Assembly: GCA_028718545.1 (NCBI GenBank)
Contig: JAQULT010000007.1
Coordinates: 1 to 50,450 of the forward strand
Direction of reading: 5' to 3'
Source: Fidelibacterota bacterium
Lineage (GTDB): Bacteria; Fidelibacterota; Fidelibacteria; Fidelibacterales; Fidelibacteraceae
Length of the DNA: 50,450 bases
Below the pieces are notes generated by a model. It was not told the DNA's origin, searched no databases, and saw nothing but the letters and a program-made list of their open reading frames with translations. Positions 1 through 7,559 of the stretch are shown in pieces. Position 1 is the stretch's first letter; the number at the start of each line of letters is the position of its first letter. A program made the position numbers and the translations under genes.

Positions 1-32
1 GGCACAGCGGCGGGCAGGCATCTCGACATTCT

Positions 33-95
33 TTTGAACCTTGAACCTTGAGCTTTGAACCTTGAGCTTTGAACGCTGAGCACTGAGCGCTGAGC
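33..95. repeat. Degenerate 7-bp tandem array, nine units
   Basis: Nine head-to-tail 7-bp units run without a break from 33 to 95: TTTGAAC, CTTGAAC, CTTGAGC, TTTGAAC, CTTGAGC, TTTGAAC, GCTGAGC, ACTGAGC, GCTGAGC. The consensus is NYTGARC. The array lies downstream of the 3' end of the minus-strand P5C dehydrogenase gene. The 7-bp period puts TGA into all three plus-strand frames. The unit pattern and period are seen directly; function is unknown. Confidence 0.9.
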
Positions 96-169
96 AACGG
101 AGTATGGGAGAAGCGGAGAGGAGGAAGTTAAGAAGCTGAGAATATAAGAACTTTAGTCAGCGGAATAAT

Positions 170-197
170 CTTGAATATTGAATCTTAAATGTTGAAT
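170..197. repeat. Second 7-bp tandem array, four units
   Basis: Four 7-bp units (CTTGAAT, ATTGAAT, CTTAAAT, GTTGAAT) follow one another, 28 bp before the stop codon of the P5C dehydrogenase gene. They share the TTGA core and the period of the array at 33-95. The 13-mer TTGAATCTTAAAT inside this array recurs, on the opposite strand, in the array at 26432-26466. Bases 96-169 between the two arrays hold no gene that I can support. Confidence 0.85.
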
Positions 198-225
198 CGA
201 AAGCTCTGCATCTCAACAATATATT

Positions 226-1860
226 CTACGCTTCTTCCATGTGCGGGTATTTGTAATCTTTCGGCGGATTAAAGGTCTCTTTGATGGTCCGCACGGATAC
301 CCAGCGCATCAGATTGATCGAGGAACCGGCTTTATCGTTGGTGCCGCTGGCCCTGGCGCCGCCGAAGGGCTGCTGCCCGACCACCGCACCGGTGGGCTTG
401 TCGTTGATGTAAAAATTCCCGGCTGCGTTGACGAGGATATCCTTGGCCCGGAGAATAGCCTCGCGGTCCCGTGCAAAAACCGCTCCGGTCAGTGCATAGG
501 GACTGGTTTTATCGCAAAGCTCCAGTGTTTCGGTGTAGCTTTCGGGATCATAGACATAAATGGTCAATACCGGTCCGAAGATCTCTTCTTCCATGGTCTT
601 GAAATGCGGGTCGCGCGTCAGTATGGTCGTGGGTTCGATAAAATATCCTTTCGACTTGTTGCAGCGGCCACCGGTCAGGATCTCGGCATCCGGACTTTTT
701 CCCGCATATTCGATATACTCGCGGATCTTGTCAAAAGCGGCTTCGTCAATGACAGCACACATGAAATTTGAAAAATCCAGGGGAGAACCCATTTTTATGC
801 TCTTTACCATCGCGACAAATTTTTCACGGAACTCCTCCCAGATATTGGAAGGAATGTATGCCCGGGATGCGGCCGAGCATTTTTGTCCCTGATATTCAAA
901 TGCCCCGCGTACCAGCGCCGTTACCAGCGCATCGACATCGGCGGATTCGTGCGCAAAGACAAAGTCCTTGCCGCCGGTTTCTCCGACCAGGCGCGGATAG
1001 GTTTTATAGTTCGCAATGTTATTCCCGACCGTTTTCCAGATGTGCTGGAACACCGAAGTGGAGCCGGTGAAATGCACGCCGGCCAGATCGGGGTGATTCA
1101 GTACGATATCACCGATCTGTTTGCCGCTGCCGGGCAGCAGATTGATGACACCGTCCGGCAGGCCGGCTTCTTTGAACAGCTGCATCAGGTAATACGCGGA
1201 ATATATCTGGGTCCGCGAAGGTTTCCATACAACGGTATTCCCCATAATGGCCGGAGCTGTCGGAAGGTTGCCGGCAATGGAAGTGAAATTGAAGGGCGTC
1301 AGGGCAAAGACGAATCCTTCCAGAGGCCGGTATTCCAGCTGATTCCAGGTCCCTTCCGGACTGTAATCGGGCTGGTTTTTATAGATCTCGGACATATAGA
1401 AGGTGTTGAAATTGAAAAAGTCGATCAGTTCGCAGGCGGAATCGATCTCCGCCTGGAACACGGTCTTGCTCTGCCCCAGCATTGTGGCGGCGTTGATCAG
1501 GTCCCCGTAAGGTTTCGACAACAGGGCTGCCATGCGTTTAAAAACGGCGGCGCGGCTTTCCGCGGGCATATCCGCCCATTTTTTCCGCGCCTCCAGGGCT
1601 GTCTCAATAGCCAGGCGGATCTCTTTCTCCCCCGCCAGGTGATAGGTGGCAAGCACGTGCTTATGATCATGCGGACAACGGACTTCGGCGGTTTTGCCGG
1701 TATAAATTTCCTTTCCCCCGATGATGACCGGGATCTCGATCTTGCGGGAAAGGAGCTCTTTCAGGACTTCCTTCAGACTGGCGCGCTCGGCCGTTCCCGG
1801 CGCATAGGTCAAAACACGTTCGTTAACGGCATGCGGGATCTTGTACAAAGCATTTATCAT
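226..1860 (-). CDS. pruA: L-glutamate gamma-semialdehyde dehydrogenase (1-pyrroline-5-carboxylate dehydrogenase)
   Basis: A 544-residue aldehyde dehydrogenase that oxidises glutamate-gamma-semialdehyde (from P5C) to glutamate with NAD+, the second step of proline breakdown. Visible ALDH landmarks are the NAD-site FTGSTSVF near 265, the general base Glu294 in LVGETGGKD, the nucleophile Cys328 in GQKCSAASR, and EEEIFGPVL towards the C-terminus. The N-terminal 70 residues and overall length fit the stand-alone P5CDH family shared with eukaryotes and Bacteroidota, not the PutA fusion. The ATG is preceded by AAGGAG. No proline dehydrogenase gene lies in the window, so the P5C source (proline or arginine/ornithine) is not shown. 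Transcribed alone from the promoter at 1899-1927. Confidence 0.93.
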   Translation of the reverse strand: MINALYKIPHAVNERVLTYAPGTAERASLKEVLKELLSRKIEIPVIIGGKEIYTGKTAEVRCPHDHKHVLATYHLAGEKEIRLAIETALEARKKWADMPAESRAAVFKRMAALLSKPYGDLINAATMLGQSKTVFQAEIDSACELIDFFNFNTFYMSEIYKNQPDYSPEGTWNQLEYRPLEGFVFALTPFNFTSIAGNLPTAPAIMGNTVVWKPSRTQIYSAYYLMQLFKEAGLPDGVINLLPGSGKQIGDIVLNHPDLAGVHFTGSTSVFQHIWKTVGNNIANYKTYPRLVGETGGKDFVFAHESADVDALVTALVRGAFEYQGQKCSAASRAYIPSNIWEEFREKFVAMVKSIKMGSPLDFSNFMCAVIDEAAFDKIREYIEYAGKSPDAEILTGGRCNKSKGYFIEPTTILTRDPHFKTMEEEIFGPVLTIYVYDPESYTETLELCDKTSPYALTGAVFARDREAILRAKDILVNAAGNFYINDKPTGAVVGQQPFGGARASGTNDKAGSSINLMRWVSVRTIKETFNPPKDYKYPHMEEA

Positions 1861-1898
1861 TGTCTTCTCCTTGCTTGATTAACACTTGATCACTGCAG

Positions 1899-1927
1899 AT
1901 TTTATGCAATTATCTGAACAATTTCAA
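1899..1927 (-). promoter_or_regulatory. Sigma70-like promoter of the P5C dehydrogenase gene
   Basis: Read on the minus strand: TTGAAA, 17-bp spacer, TAAAAT. The predicted transcript starts near 1892, giving a leader of about 30 nt with AAGGAG before the ATG at 1860. The match to the TTGACA/TATAAT consensus is 5/6 and 5/6. The stretch 1928-2089, between this promoter and the hsp20 terminator, shows nothing I can name. Confidence 0.6.
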
Positions 1928-2089
1928 GAAAAACCCCATCGAAGAAAAGAAATAATGAATTTTTGTCAATTCCCGTGATTTACCGATGATCTTCGGTCTG
2001 CCGGCGGATTCAATGAAGATCGATCGGATATTTGCAATATTTCGCGCCGCTTTTTCGGCAGGGACGGCTTGCGTCTCTCCGGTTTTTCC

Positions 2090-2126
2090 GGAAAAATATA
2101 AAGCCCCGCTCTCAATAGCGGGGCTT
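2090..2126 (-). terminator. Rho-independent terminator of hsp20
   Basis: A perfect 10-bp stem (2101-2110 with 2117-2126, loop of 6) rich in GC is followed on the minus strand by TATATTTTTCC. It sits 30 bp beyond the hsp20 stop codon. Next to it, 2083-2096 is a perfect 14-bp palindrome (TTTTTCCGGAAAAA), which adds a second weak fold. Confidence 0.85.
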
Positions 2127-2155
2127 CGGGGTAAGGAAGGGATTATTGTTTCGTA

Positions 2156-2596
2156 TTATTCAATCTCAATCTTACGCGGTTTCGCGACCTCGGTCTTGGG
2201 AATCGCAACACTCAGAATACCGTCTTCCCAATTGCCCTTGATCTTATCACTGTTGACATTGTTCGGCAGCTGGAAACTCCGGGAGAACTTCCCGTAGCAG
2301 ATCTCGTTCAGGTGCGTCTGCGCCTCTTTCTTATGAACACGTTCTTTCTTCTCTCCGGAGATCGTGATCACATTGTCCTTGACCGAGATATCAATATCTT
2401 TCTTTTTCATACCCGGTAATTCCAGACTCATGATGAACTCGTCCTCGTTCTCCTCGACCTCTACGCGCGGAGCCCAGTGTACGGGCTCGCTTCTTTCGGT
2501 ATTGAAAAAAGGATCCATAAAGAAGTCATCGAGCAGATTGTTGTAGAAACGGCTCATACCGCTGCTTGTGGGATAATTACGTTTTGCCAGTAACAT
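2156..2596 (-). CDS. Hsp20/alpha-crystallin small heat-shock protein
   Basis: A 146-residue ATP-independent holdase that binds unfolding proteins and keeps them refoldable. The alpha-crystallin domain covers about residues 38-140: it starts at WAPRVEVEENEDEFIM, contains LELPGMKKKDIDISV, and has the conserved GILSVAIPK near 125-133. The C-terminus is short and lacks a clear I-X-I motif. The N-terminal FYNNLLDDFF segment is typical of bacterial class A proteins. GGAGG precedes the ATG by 6 nt. The gene is monocistronic, with a strong terminator behind it and an unusual upstream region containing palindromes and a -24/-12-like site (2677-2768). The 5' leader has a 6-bp hairpin at 2618-2633. Heat control is inferred from the family, not demonstrated. 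Confidence 0.95.
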   Translation of the reverse strand: MLLAKRNYPTSSGMSRFYNNLLDDFFMDPFFNTERSEPVHWAPRVEVEENEDEFIMSLELPGMKKKDIDISVKDNVITISGEKKERVHKKEAQTHLNEICYGKFSRSFQLPNNVNSDKIKGNWEDGILSVAIPKTEVAKPRKIEIE

Positions 2597-2617
2597 AGCA
2601 AACCTCCTTTTTTTATG

Positions 2618-2633
2618 CGGTCCCCTGACCGCG
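2618..2633 (-). promoter_or_regulatory. Hairpin in the hsp20 leader
   Basis: GCGGTC (2618-2623) and GACCGC (2628-2633) form a 6-bp, all but AT-free stem with a 4-base loop just upstream of the ribosome-binding site (GGAGG, about 2604-2608). It does not cover the binding site, so a classical RNA thermometer is not evident. It may stabilise the leader. Confidence 0.4.
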
Positions 2634-2676
2634 CTTTGTTTTTTGTTTTCCGCTTTTCAATGCTCACCCACTATGA

Positions 2677-2693
2677 TGCCAAAAGTGTGCCAA
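2677..2693 (-). promoter_or_regulatory. Possible sigma54 (-24/-12) promoter of hsp20
   Basis: On the minus strand the sequence TTGGCACACTTTTGGCA has GG and GC exactly 10 bases apart, as sigma54 promoters require, and matches TTGGCAC perfectly at -24. The -12 element is TGGCA instead of TTGCA. A transcript would start near 2665 and have a leader of about 70 nt. A weaker sigma70 reading (TTGCTT-N17-CATAGT) overlaps it, so the assignment is open. Confidence 0.4.
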
Positions 2694-2705
2694 AGCAAAG
2701 GAATT

Positions 2706-2768
2706 TGCCATATTGGCATAAATTCGCCATTATTTAGTGCATTATTGATTATATCTGCCATAATGGCG
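2706..2768. promoter_or_regulatory. Paired TGCCA palindromes between hsp20 and efp
   Basis: TGCCATATTGGCA (2706-2718) is a perfect interrupted palindrome, and TGCCATAATGGCG (2756-2768) is a near copy exactly 50 bp further on. More TGCCA/TGGCA words occur at 2677, 2688 and 2786, and in TTGCCA at 2848. The two palindromes lie upstream of both divergent genes. They look like binding sites for a dimeric regulator, perhaps an enhancer-binding protein for the -24/-12-like site. The regulator is unknown. Confidence 0.5.
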
Positions 2769-2847
2769 TGGTTCCGCGCGTTTTATGGCAAAGTACGCCC
2801 GTGCGATTTATTTCTTACAATTCGTATTGGAAATTCTGCTTTCTTTA

Positions 2848-2876
2848 TTGCCAATAATAATGCCGGTATGTAAATT
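2848..2876 (+). promoter_or_regulatory. Sigma70-like promoter of efp-gcvH-gcvPA
   Basis: TTGCCA (2848-2853), 17-bp spacer, TAAATT (2871-2876). A start near 2883 would give a leader of about 33 nt including the AAAGGAG ribosome-binding site at 2904-2910. Confidence 0.55.
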
Positions 2877-2915
2877 ATTCCCTGAAACGGATCATTTATT
2901 TTGAAAGGAGTTAAC

Positions 2916-3482
2916 GTGGCCTCAACAGCAGATTTCAGACCCGGGATGGTCATTGTCTATGACGGCGAATTATACAAGATCATTAGTTATCAGCACAGTA
3001 AGATGGGACGGGCCGGCGCGGTGGTGCGGACTAAGCTTAAAAACCTGCTGAACGGGCGGGTGTTGGAAAACACCTTCCGTTCGGGCGAAAAAGTCGACGA
3101 AGCGCGGGTGGAAGCACATTATCTTCAGTATTTATACCGCGACGGAGATCTTTTTTACATGATGGACCCGGAAACTTACGAGCAGATACCCATTGAAGAG
3201 ACCGTCATGGGCGACGACATTAATTACATCCGGGAAAATGACGAGGTCAAGGTGCTGATGTATCAGGAACGTCCCATTGCCATTGAACTGCCCACGGCAG
3301 TGGAAATGAAGGTGATCTATACCGAGCCCGGAGAACGCGGCGATACCGCAAAGACCAACGTCAAGAAACCTGCCAAGGTTGAGACCGGGCTCGAAGTCCA
3401 TGTTCCCCTTTTCATTAACGAGGGAGATATGATTAAAATTGACACACGGGACGGTTCTTATCTGGAGCGTGTGAATAAATAA
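2916..3482 (+). CDS. efp: Elongation factor P
   Basis: EF-P enters the ribosomal E site and rescues ribosomes stalled on polyproline. The three OB-like domains are all present and the family C-terminus (IDTRDGSYLERV) is intact. I place the start at GTG 2916, since AAAGGAG ends 5 nt upstream; this gives 188 residues, the usual length. An in-frame TTG at 2901 would overlap the ribosome-binding site. In the tip loop (SKMGRAGAVVRTKLKNLL) the residue that is modified in other bacteria is Arg32, not Lys. Arg at this place is rhamnosylated by EarP in Pseudomonas and Neisseria, but is also found unmodified or unexplained in other phyla; no EarP gene is in the window. First gene of the operon with gcvH and gcvPA. 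Confidence 0.95.
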   Translation: MASTADFRPGMVIVYDGELYKIISYQHSKMGRAGAVVRTKLKNLLNGRVLENTFRSGEKVDEARVEAHYLQYLYRDGDLFYMMDPETYEQIPIEETVMGDDINYIRENDEVKVLMYQERPIAIELPTAVEMKVIYTEPGERGDTAKTNVKKPAKVETGLEVHVPLFINEGDMIKIDTRDGSYLERVNK

Positions 3483-3503
3483 TCCTTAAAGAAAGGGCAA
3501 ACC

Positions 3504-3881
3504 ATGAAAATTCCAAAAGACCTGAAGTACGCACAATCACACGAATGGGTAAAGGTGGACGGCGATATTGCCACTGTCGGAATTTCCGATTTTGCACAAG
3601 GTGAACTGGGCGACATCGTTTTTGTCGACCTGCCGGAAGTCGGCAGCAGTACCGTTCAGGGCGAAGCCTGCGGAACGATTGAAGCCGTCAAGACGGTCTC
3701 GGATATGAACGCACCGGTTTCCGGGGAAGTGATTGAGGTCAATGAAGGAATTGAGGAAGAACCGACACTGGTTAACAGCGACTGCTACGGCCGTGGCTGG
3801 ATCATGAAGATCCGTATCAGCGACAAATCCGAACTGGATGAATTGATGGATGCCGACGCTTACCGCGATTTTTCCGACTAA
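3504..3881 (+). CDS. gcvH: Glycine cleavage system H protein
   Basis: The lipoylated carrier that shuttles the aminomethyl group of glycine between the P, T and L proteins. It is 125 residues long, normal for the family. The lipoyl-lysine is Lys63 in IEAVKTVSDMNAP, and the N-terminal SHEWVKVDG and GISDFAQGELGDIVFVDLPEVG blocks are canonical. It lies 21 bp after efp and 22 bp before gcvPA, with AAAGGGC as ribosome-binding site. No gcvT is present in the window. Confidence 0.97.
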   Translation: MKIPKDLKYAQSHEWVKVDGDIATVGISDFAQGELGDIVFVDLPEVGSSTVQGEACGTIEAVKTVSDMNAPVSGEVIEVNEGIEEEPTLVNSDCYGRGWIMKIRISDKSELDELMDADAYRDFSD

Positions 3882-3903
3882 CGCGTTTATACCGGAGTAA
3901 TAC

Positions 3904-5244
3904 ATGCCTTTTTTACCGCACGGACGTGATGATGTCCCGCAAATGCTGAAAAAAATCGGCGTTCGGGATTTTGAAGCATTGCTCGGCAATATTCCCGAAG
4001 CTCTGAAGCGCGGGGTACGACTGCAGTTACCGGAGCCCTTGAGCGAACTGGAGATCCAGCAGGAAATGCAGGCGCTTCTGGCAGAAAACCGGGCTTGCCA
4101 CCAGACCGTCAGTTTTCTTGGCGGCGGAGCTTACGAGCATTTTATTCCCAAGGTTGTGGACTTTATTACTTCCCGGCCTGAATTTGCCACGGCCTACACT
4201 CCCTACCAGGCGGAAGTCAGTCAGGGCACCCTGCAGGTCATGTACGAATTCCAATCCATGATCTGTACCCTGACCGGAATGGATGTGTCCAACGCCTCAA
4301 TGTACGACGCCGCCACCGCCATGACCGAAGCCGTACTGATGGCCCGGAATATCACCCGGAAAAACAGCATCCTGATCTCGGCAGCCGTGCATCCGCTGTA
4401 CCGGCAGACCCTGGAAACCTATGCGCACGCACAGAATATCCGCCTGCAAACCCTGCCGCTGAAGGGTTTGATCACGGATACCGCGGCACTTCGCGAAATG
4501 CTGACGGAAGATACGGCGGCCGTTCTGGTCCAGAGCCCGAATTTCTTTGGATGCATTGAAGATACTTCCGCCTTCGCCGGCCTTGCCCATGAAGGAAAGG
4601 CGCTGTTTATTCAGGGAGTAGATCCGCTGTCCCTCCTTCTGCTGAAGACACCCGGCGAAGCCGGTGCCGATATCGTTTTCGGCGAAGGGCAGGCATTAGG
4701 GAATCACCTGAATTTCGGCGGTCCCTATCTGGGACTTTTTGCGGCACGCCGCGAATATATCCGCAAGATGCCGGGACGCATTGCCGGTCTGAGCGAAGAT
4801 AGTGACGGGAAACGCGCTTTTGTCCTTACCCTTCAGACCCGCGAGCAGCATATCCGCAGGGAAAAAGCAACCTCCAACATCTGCTCCAACCAAGCTCTCT
4901 GCGCACTGGCAGCTACGGTCTATCTTGCCCTGATGGGCGGAAAAGGATTACGTCAGGTTGCGGAACTCTGCCTGCAAAAAGCACATTACCTCTTTGACAA
5001 GATCATTGCCTTACCGCGCTACGCTCCCCTTTCGCCGAATCCTTTCTTTAAGGAATTTGTTGTCCGTACGCCGGTCCCCGCCGCGGAGATCGTGGAAAAG
5101 GCACCGGGATCCGGATTCTTTGCCGGCATCGATCTGGGGCGTTTTGATCCGAAGCGCGGGGATCAGCTTTTAATCGCTGTGACCGAAAAGCGCAGCCGGA
5201 AGGAAATGGACGATTTTGTTGCGTTCTTAAGCCGCTTCAAATAA
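3904..5244 (+). CDS. gcvPA: Glycine dehydrogenase (decarboxylating) subunit 1
   Basis: The 446-residue N-terminal half of the two-subunit P protein, which decarboxylates glycine and passes the aminomethyl group to lipoyl-GcvH. Family blocks seen include FLGGGAYEHFIP, FATAYTPYQAEVSQGTLQVMYEFQSMIC, the TAMTEA segment and NFGGPYLGLFAAR. This half lacks the PLP lysine; that sits in the gcvPB subunit, which here is encoded 37 kb away (42582-44024). The gene closes the efp-gcvH-gcvPA operon. No strong terminator follows. Intact, with an ATG start 22 bp after gcvH. Confidence 0.96.
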   Translation: MPFLPHGRDDVPQMLKKIGVRDFEALLGNIPEALKRGVRLQLPEPLSELEIQQEMQALLAENRACHQTVSFLGGGAYEHFIPKVVDFITSRPEFATAYTPYQAEVSQGTLQVMYEFQSMICTLTGMDVSNASMYDAATAMTEAVLMARNITRKNSILISAAVHPLYRQTLETYAHAQNIRLQTLPLKGLITDTAALREMLTEDTAAVLVQSPNFFGCIEDTSAFAGLAHEGKALFIQGVDPLSLLLLKTPGEAGADIVFGEGQALGNHLNFGGPYLGLFAARREYIRKMPGRIAGLSEDSDGKRAFVLTLQTREQHIRREKATSNICSNQALCALAATVYLALMGGKGLRQVAELCLQKAHYLFDKIIALPRYAPLSPNPFFKEFVVRTPVPAAEIVEKAPGSGFFAGIDLGRFDPKRGDQLLIAVTEKRSRKEMDDFVAFLSRFK

Positions 5245-5382
5245 ATCCGGATGCAGGGTACGGGAAAACCCCGGGCACATTCCGATGATCATTAAACTCC
5301 CGGGAATCCATCCTGCAGTGAAAAATGTTTCTTTCCGCAAATAGATGTGTTATTATTATTTGGTTTACATAATACGGCCGGC

Positions 5383-5398
5383 CCGGGATTTTTCCCGG
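5383..5398 (+). other. Inverted repeat upstream of gmhA
   Basis: CCGGGA (5383-5388) and TCCCGG (5393-5398) with a TTTT loop can form a 6-bp hairpin 40 bp before the gmhA start. It has no following T-run on the plus strand beyond CTTTTT at 5402-5406, so it could be a weak terminator for the upstream operon or a leader hairpin. Otherwise the gap 5245-5438 holds only an AT-rich stretch (5340-5375) that may carry the gmhA promoter. Confidence 0.35.
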
Positions 5399-5438
5399 AA
5401 CGCTTTTTAGGAAGCCGGCTATGATCACGAGGTAACGT

Positions 5439-6008
5439 ATGGAAAAGACATTCCGTGAAATACAGGAATTGCTGCAGCGTCTGCAGCATGACGGTGCTTT
5501 TCTCCGGACCCTGGATATGGTACCGGAGCGGATGATCCGCGCCCTGAAGAACGGCAATAAGATCTTCTGGTGCGGCAATGGCGGTTCCGCCGCCCAGTGC
5601 CAGCATCTTTCCGCCGAACTGCTCGCCAGGCTCCGCTACAGCCGCCCGGCGCTGGCTTCGCTGGCGCTGACCGCGGATACGGCATTTTTAACGGCCTGGG
5701 TCAATGACAATGCGGACAGCCGGCAGATGTTCAGCCGGCAGATCGAAGCACTGGGAAAGCCCGGCGATATTCTGATCGCCCTCAGTACCAGCGGAAATTC
5801 CCCCAACATTCTTGCCGCACTGGAAAGTGCCCGCAAATACAACATGGAAAGCATCCTCTTTGGCGGTAAAGGCGGCGGAAAAGCGGCCGGACTGGCCGAT
5901 ATCGCCCTGATCGTGCCTTCCGACTGCATTCAGCGCATACAGGAAGTCCACATCATGACGGGGCACCGCATCTGTGAAAAGATCGAGGACGCTTTTTTGA
6001 GCGTATAA
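5439..6008 (+). CDS. gmhA: Phosphoheptose isomerase (sedoheptulose-7-phosphate isomerase)
   Basis: Converts sedoheptulose 7-phosphate to D-glycero-D-manno-heptose 7-phosphate, the first step towards the ADP-heptose of the LPS inner core. It is 189 residues, one SIS domain: CGNGGSAAQCQHLSAELLAR (phosphate loop and catalytic Glu60), ALSTSGNSPNI in the middle, and the QEVHIMTGH segment with the likely catalytic His171 near the end. GAGG lies 6 nt before the ATG. First gene of an operon with a Xer recombinase, an M50 protease and rsgA. No other heptose genes are next to it. Confidence 0.92.
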   Translation: MEKTFREIQELLQRLQHDGAFLRTLDMVPERMIRALKNGNKIFWCGNGGSAAQCQHLSAELLARLRYSRPALASLALTADTAFLTAWVNDNADSRQMFSRQIEALGKPGDILIALSTSGNSPNILAALESARKYNMESILFGGKGGGKAAGLADIALIVPSDCIQRIQEVHIMTGHRICEKIEDAFLSV

Positions 6009-6012
6009 GATC

Positions 6013-6915
6013 ATGCGGCGAATTTTTCAGGATTTCATGTACCATCTGCAGGGCGAACGGCAACTGGCTCCCAATACCGTTGCTTCCTATAAAAATGACA
6101 TCCTCCGTTATCTTCAGTTCCTAAAGGAAAGGGGTATCAATAAAGCGGAAACGGTAAGCGAGGAAATGATCATCGTTTATCTGGAATCCCTGAGCAGTAT
6201 CCCGCTGGCGCCCAGCAGTCTTGCAAGAAACCTCTCCGCGATCCGTATGTTCCACCGCTTCATGGTCAACGAAGCCTACTGTTCCAAAGATGTCAGCGAG
6301 AACATTGACACTCCCAAATTGCCGAAACGCCTTCCTAAGATCCTGGATATCCCCGATATTGAAGCGATCTTTGAGATCATTGATACCGAAAGCGATGCCG
6401 GGCTGCGGGACCGCGCCCTACTGGAACTGCTCTACGGCAGCGGGCTGCGTATCTCGGAGCTCCTGGAATTGCGCCTGCCGTTCCTGATGCTCGAAGACGG
6501 CTGGGTACAGGTGATCGGTAAGGGTTCCAAAGAACGGGTCGTGCCCTTCGGGAACGAGGCGCGGGACTGGCTGCAGCGCTATCTCCGGCATGTACGGCCG
6601 GAATACGCGAGGACGATCCAGGCCGAAGATTACGTGTTCCTGAATCAGCGCGGTGCGCCGCTGAGCCGTATGGGGGTCTGGAAGATCATTCAGAATTATG
6701 TACGCCTTGCCGGCATCGACAAGCCTGTCAGTCCGCATGTGTTCCGGCATTCCTTTGCCACGCACCTGCTGGAGGGCGGCGCGGATCTGCGGGCGGTTCA
6801 GGAGATGCTGGGGCATTCGGATATTGCAACGACCCAGATCTATACGCACCTGGACCGCAATTATCTGAAGGAAGTCCATAAAACGTTTCATCCAAGGGAA
6901 AAATTTCAAAAATGA
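6013..6915 (+). CDS. xerD: Tyrosine recombinase of the XerC/XerD family
   Basis: A 300-residue site-specific recombinase, normal length for the chromosome-dimer resolution enzymes. The SAM-like N-terminal domain covers about 1-90 and the catalytic domain 110-290. All active-site residues are seen: Arg146 (GLRISEL), the beta-hairpin lysine in GKGSKER (170-173), His242 and Arg245 (SPHVFRHSFATHLLEGGADLR), His268 (LGHSDIATT) and nucleophile Tyr277 (IYTHLDR). It lies 4 bp after gmhA and overlaps the M50 gene by ATGA, so it is in a housekeeping operon and not in an integron or island. XerC and XerD cannot be told apart with certainty from sequence alone. Confidence 0.9.
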   Translation: MRRIFQDFMYHLQGERQLAPNTVASYKNDILRYLQFLKERGINKAETVSEEMIIVYLESLSSIPLAPSSLARNLSAIRMFHRFMVNEAYCSKDVSENIDTPKLPKRLPKILDIPDIEAIFEIIDTESDAGLRDRALLELLYGSGLRISELLELRLPFLMLEDGWVQVIGKGSKERVVPFGNEARDWLQRYLRHVRPEYARTIQAEDYVFLNQRGAPLSRMGVWKIIQNYVRLAGIDKPVSPHVFRHSFATHLLEGGADLRAVQEMLGHSDIATTQIYTHLDRNYLKEVHKTFHPREKFQK

Positions 6916-7559
6916 GTTCAAATATTCTCAATATCCTGGCTATGCTGCTGCCCATTCTGATCAGTCTGAGCGTGCATGAGTATTCGCACGGCTATATCGC
7001 CTGGCGTTTTGGCGACAATACGGCAAAAAGTCTGGGCCGGCTGACCCTGAATCCGCTCTCGCATATCGATCTCATCGGTATGCTGATGCTCTTTGTCGTC
7101 GGCATGGGCTGGGCAAAACCGGTCCCGATCAATATCCATGCCTTCCGTCACCCCAAGCGCGACCTTGCCCTGTCGGCGGCTGCCGGTCCCGCATCCAACT
7201 TTCTGATGGCGGCGATGGCGGGGTTGCTGTTCCGGATCTTTCCCGGGCTTGTTCCTTTAAGCAACGATACGGGAATACTGCTTTTTCTTAAACTGAATCT
7301 CTTTTACTTTCTACTCATCAATGTGGGATTGGGGATTTTTAACCTTATACCCATCCCGCCGCTGGACGGCAGCAAGATCCTGAGGGGATTTTTGCCGGAC
7401 AGTAAAACCTATATCGTCGATCAACTGGAACGTTACGGCGGTTTTGTCCTCTTTGGTATCGTCCTGCTGGGCCGCGCCATCGGATATCCGGTCTTCAGCC
7501 GCCTGATCGGTCCGCTAATTTACGGACTTGTCCGTTTTCTCAGCGGGATAGTGCTATGA
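6912..7559 (+). CDS. Membrane-embedded M50-family zinc metalloprotease (site-2 protease, short form)
   Basis: A 215-residue integral membrane protein of the compact SpoIVFB/YwhC-like S2P group without PDZ domain. The first zinc motif HEYSH is at 22-26 (SVHEYSHGYIAWRFGD) and the third ligand Asp152 is in NLIPIPPLDGSKIL. Four to six hydrophobic segments surround them. The substrate is unknown; proteins of this group are widespread and mostly uncharacterised. It overlaps both neighbours by 4 bp (ATGA), so translation is likely coupled to xer and rsgA. It is distinct from the RseP-type S2P at 22213-23283. Confidence 0.88.
   Translation: MSSNILNILAMLLPILISLSVHEYSHGYIAWRFGDNTAKSLGRLTLNPLSHIDLIGMLMLFVVGMGWAKPVPINIHAFRHPKRDLALSAAAGPASNFLMAAMAGLLFRIFPGLVPLSNDTGILLFLKLNLFYFLLINVGLGIFNLIPIPPLDGSKILRGFLPDSKTYIVDQLERYGGFVLFGIVLLGRAIGYPVFSRLIGPLIYGLVRFLSGIVL

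Noticed and set aside
33..95. CRISPR array
   Set aside because: Units are only 7 bp, with no spacers, and no cas genes are in the window.
883..1878. Long plus-strand open frame of 331 codons
   Set aside because: It lies opposite the P5C dehydrogenase gene and its product is arginine- and glycine-rich with no family signature; it is a shadow of codon bias.
2618..2633. ROSE/fourU RNA thermometer in the hsp20 leader
   Set aside because: The hairpin does not pair with the ribosome-binding site and no UUUU or anti-SD stretch is present.
2643..2873. Plus-strand frame of 76 codons between hsp20 and efp
   Set aside because: It runs through the palindromes and promoter region, has no ribosome-binding site and low-complexity content.
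6013..6915. Integrase marking a mobile element
   Set aside because: The tyrosine recombinase is of XerC/D size and sits inside a housekeeping operon; no attachment repeats or phage genes flank it.
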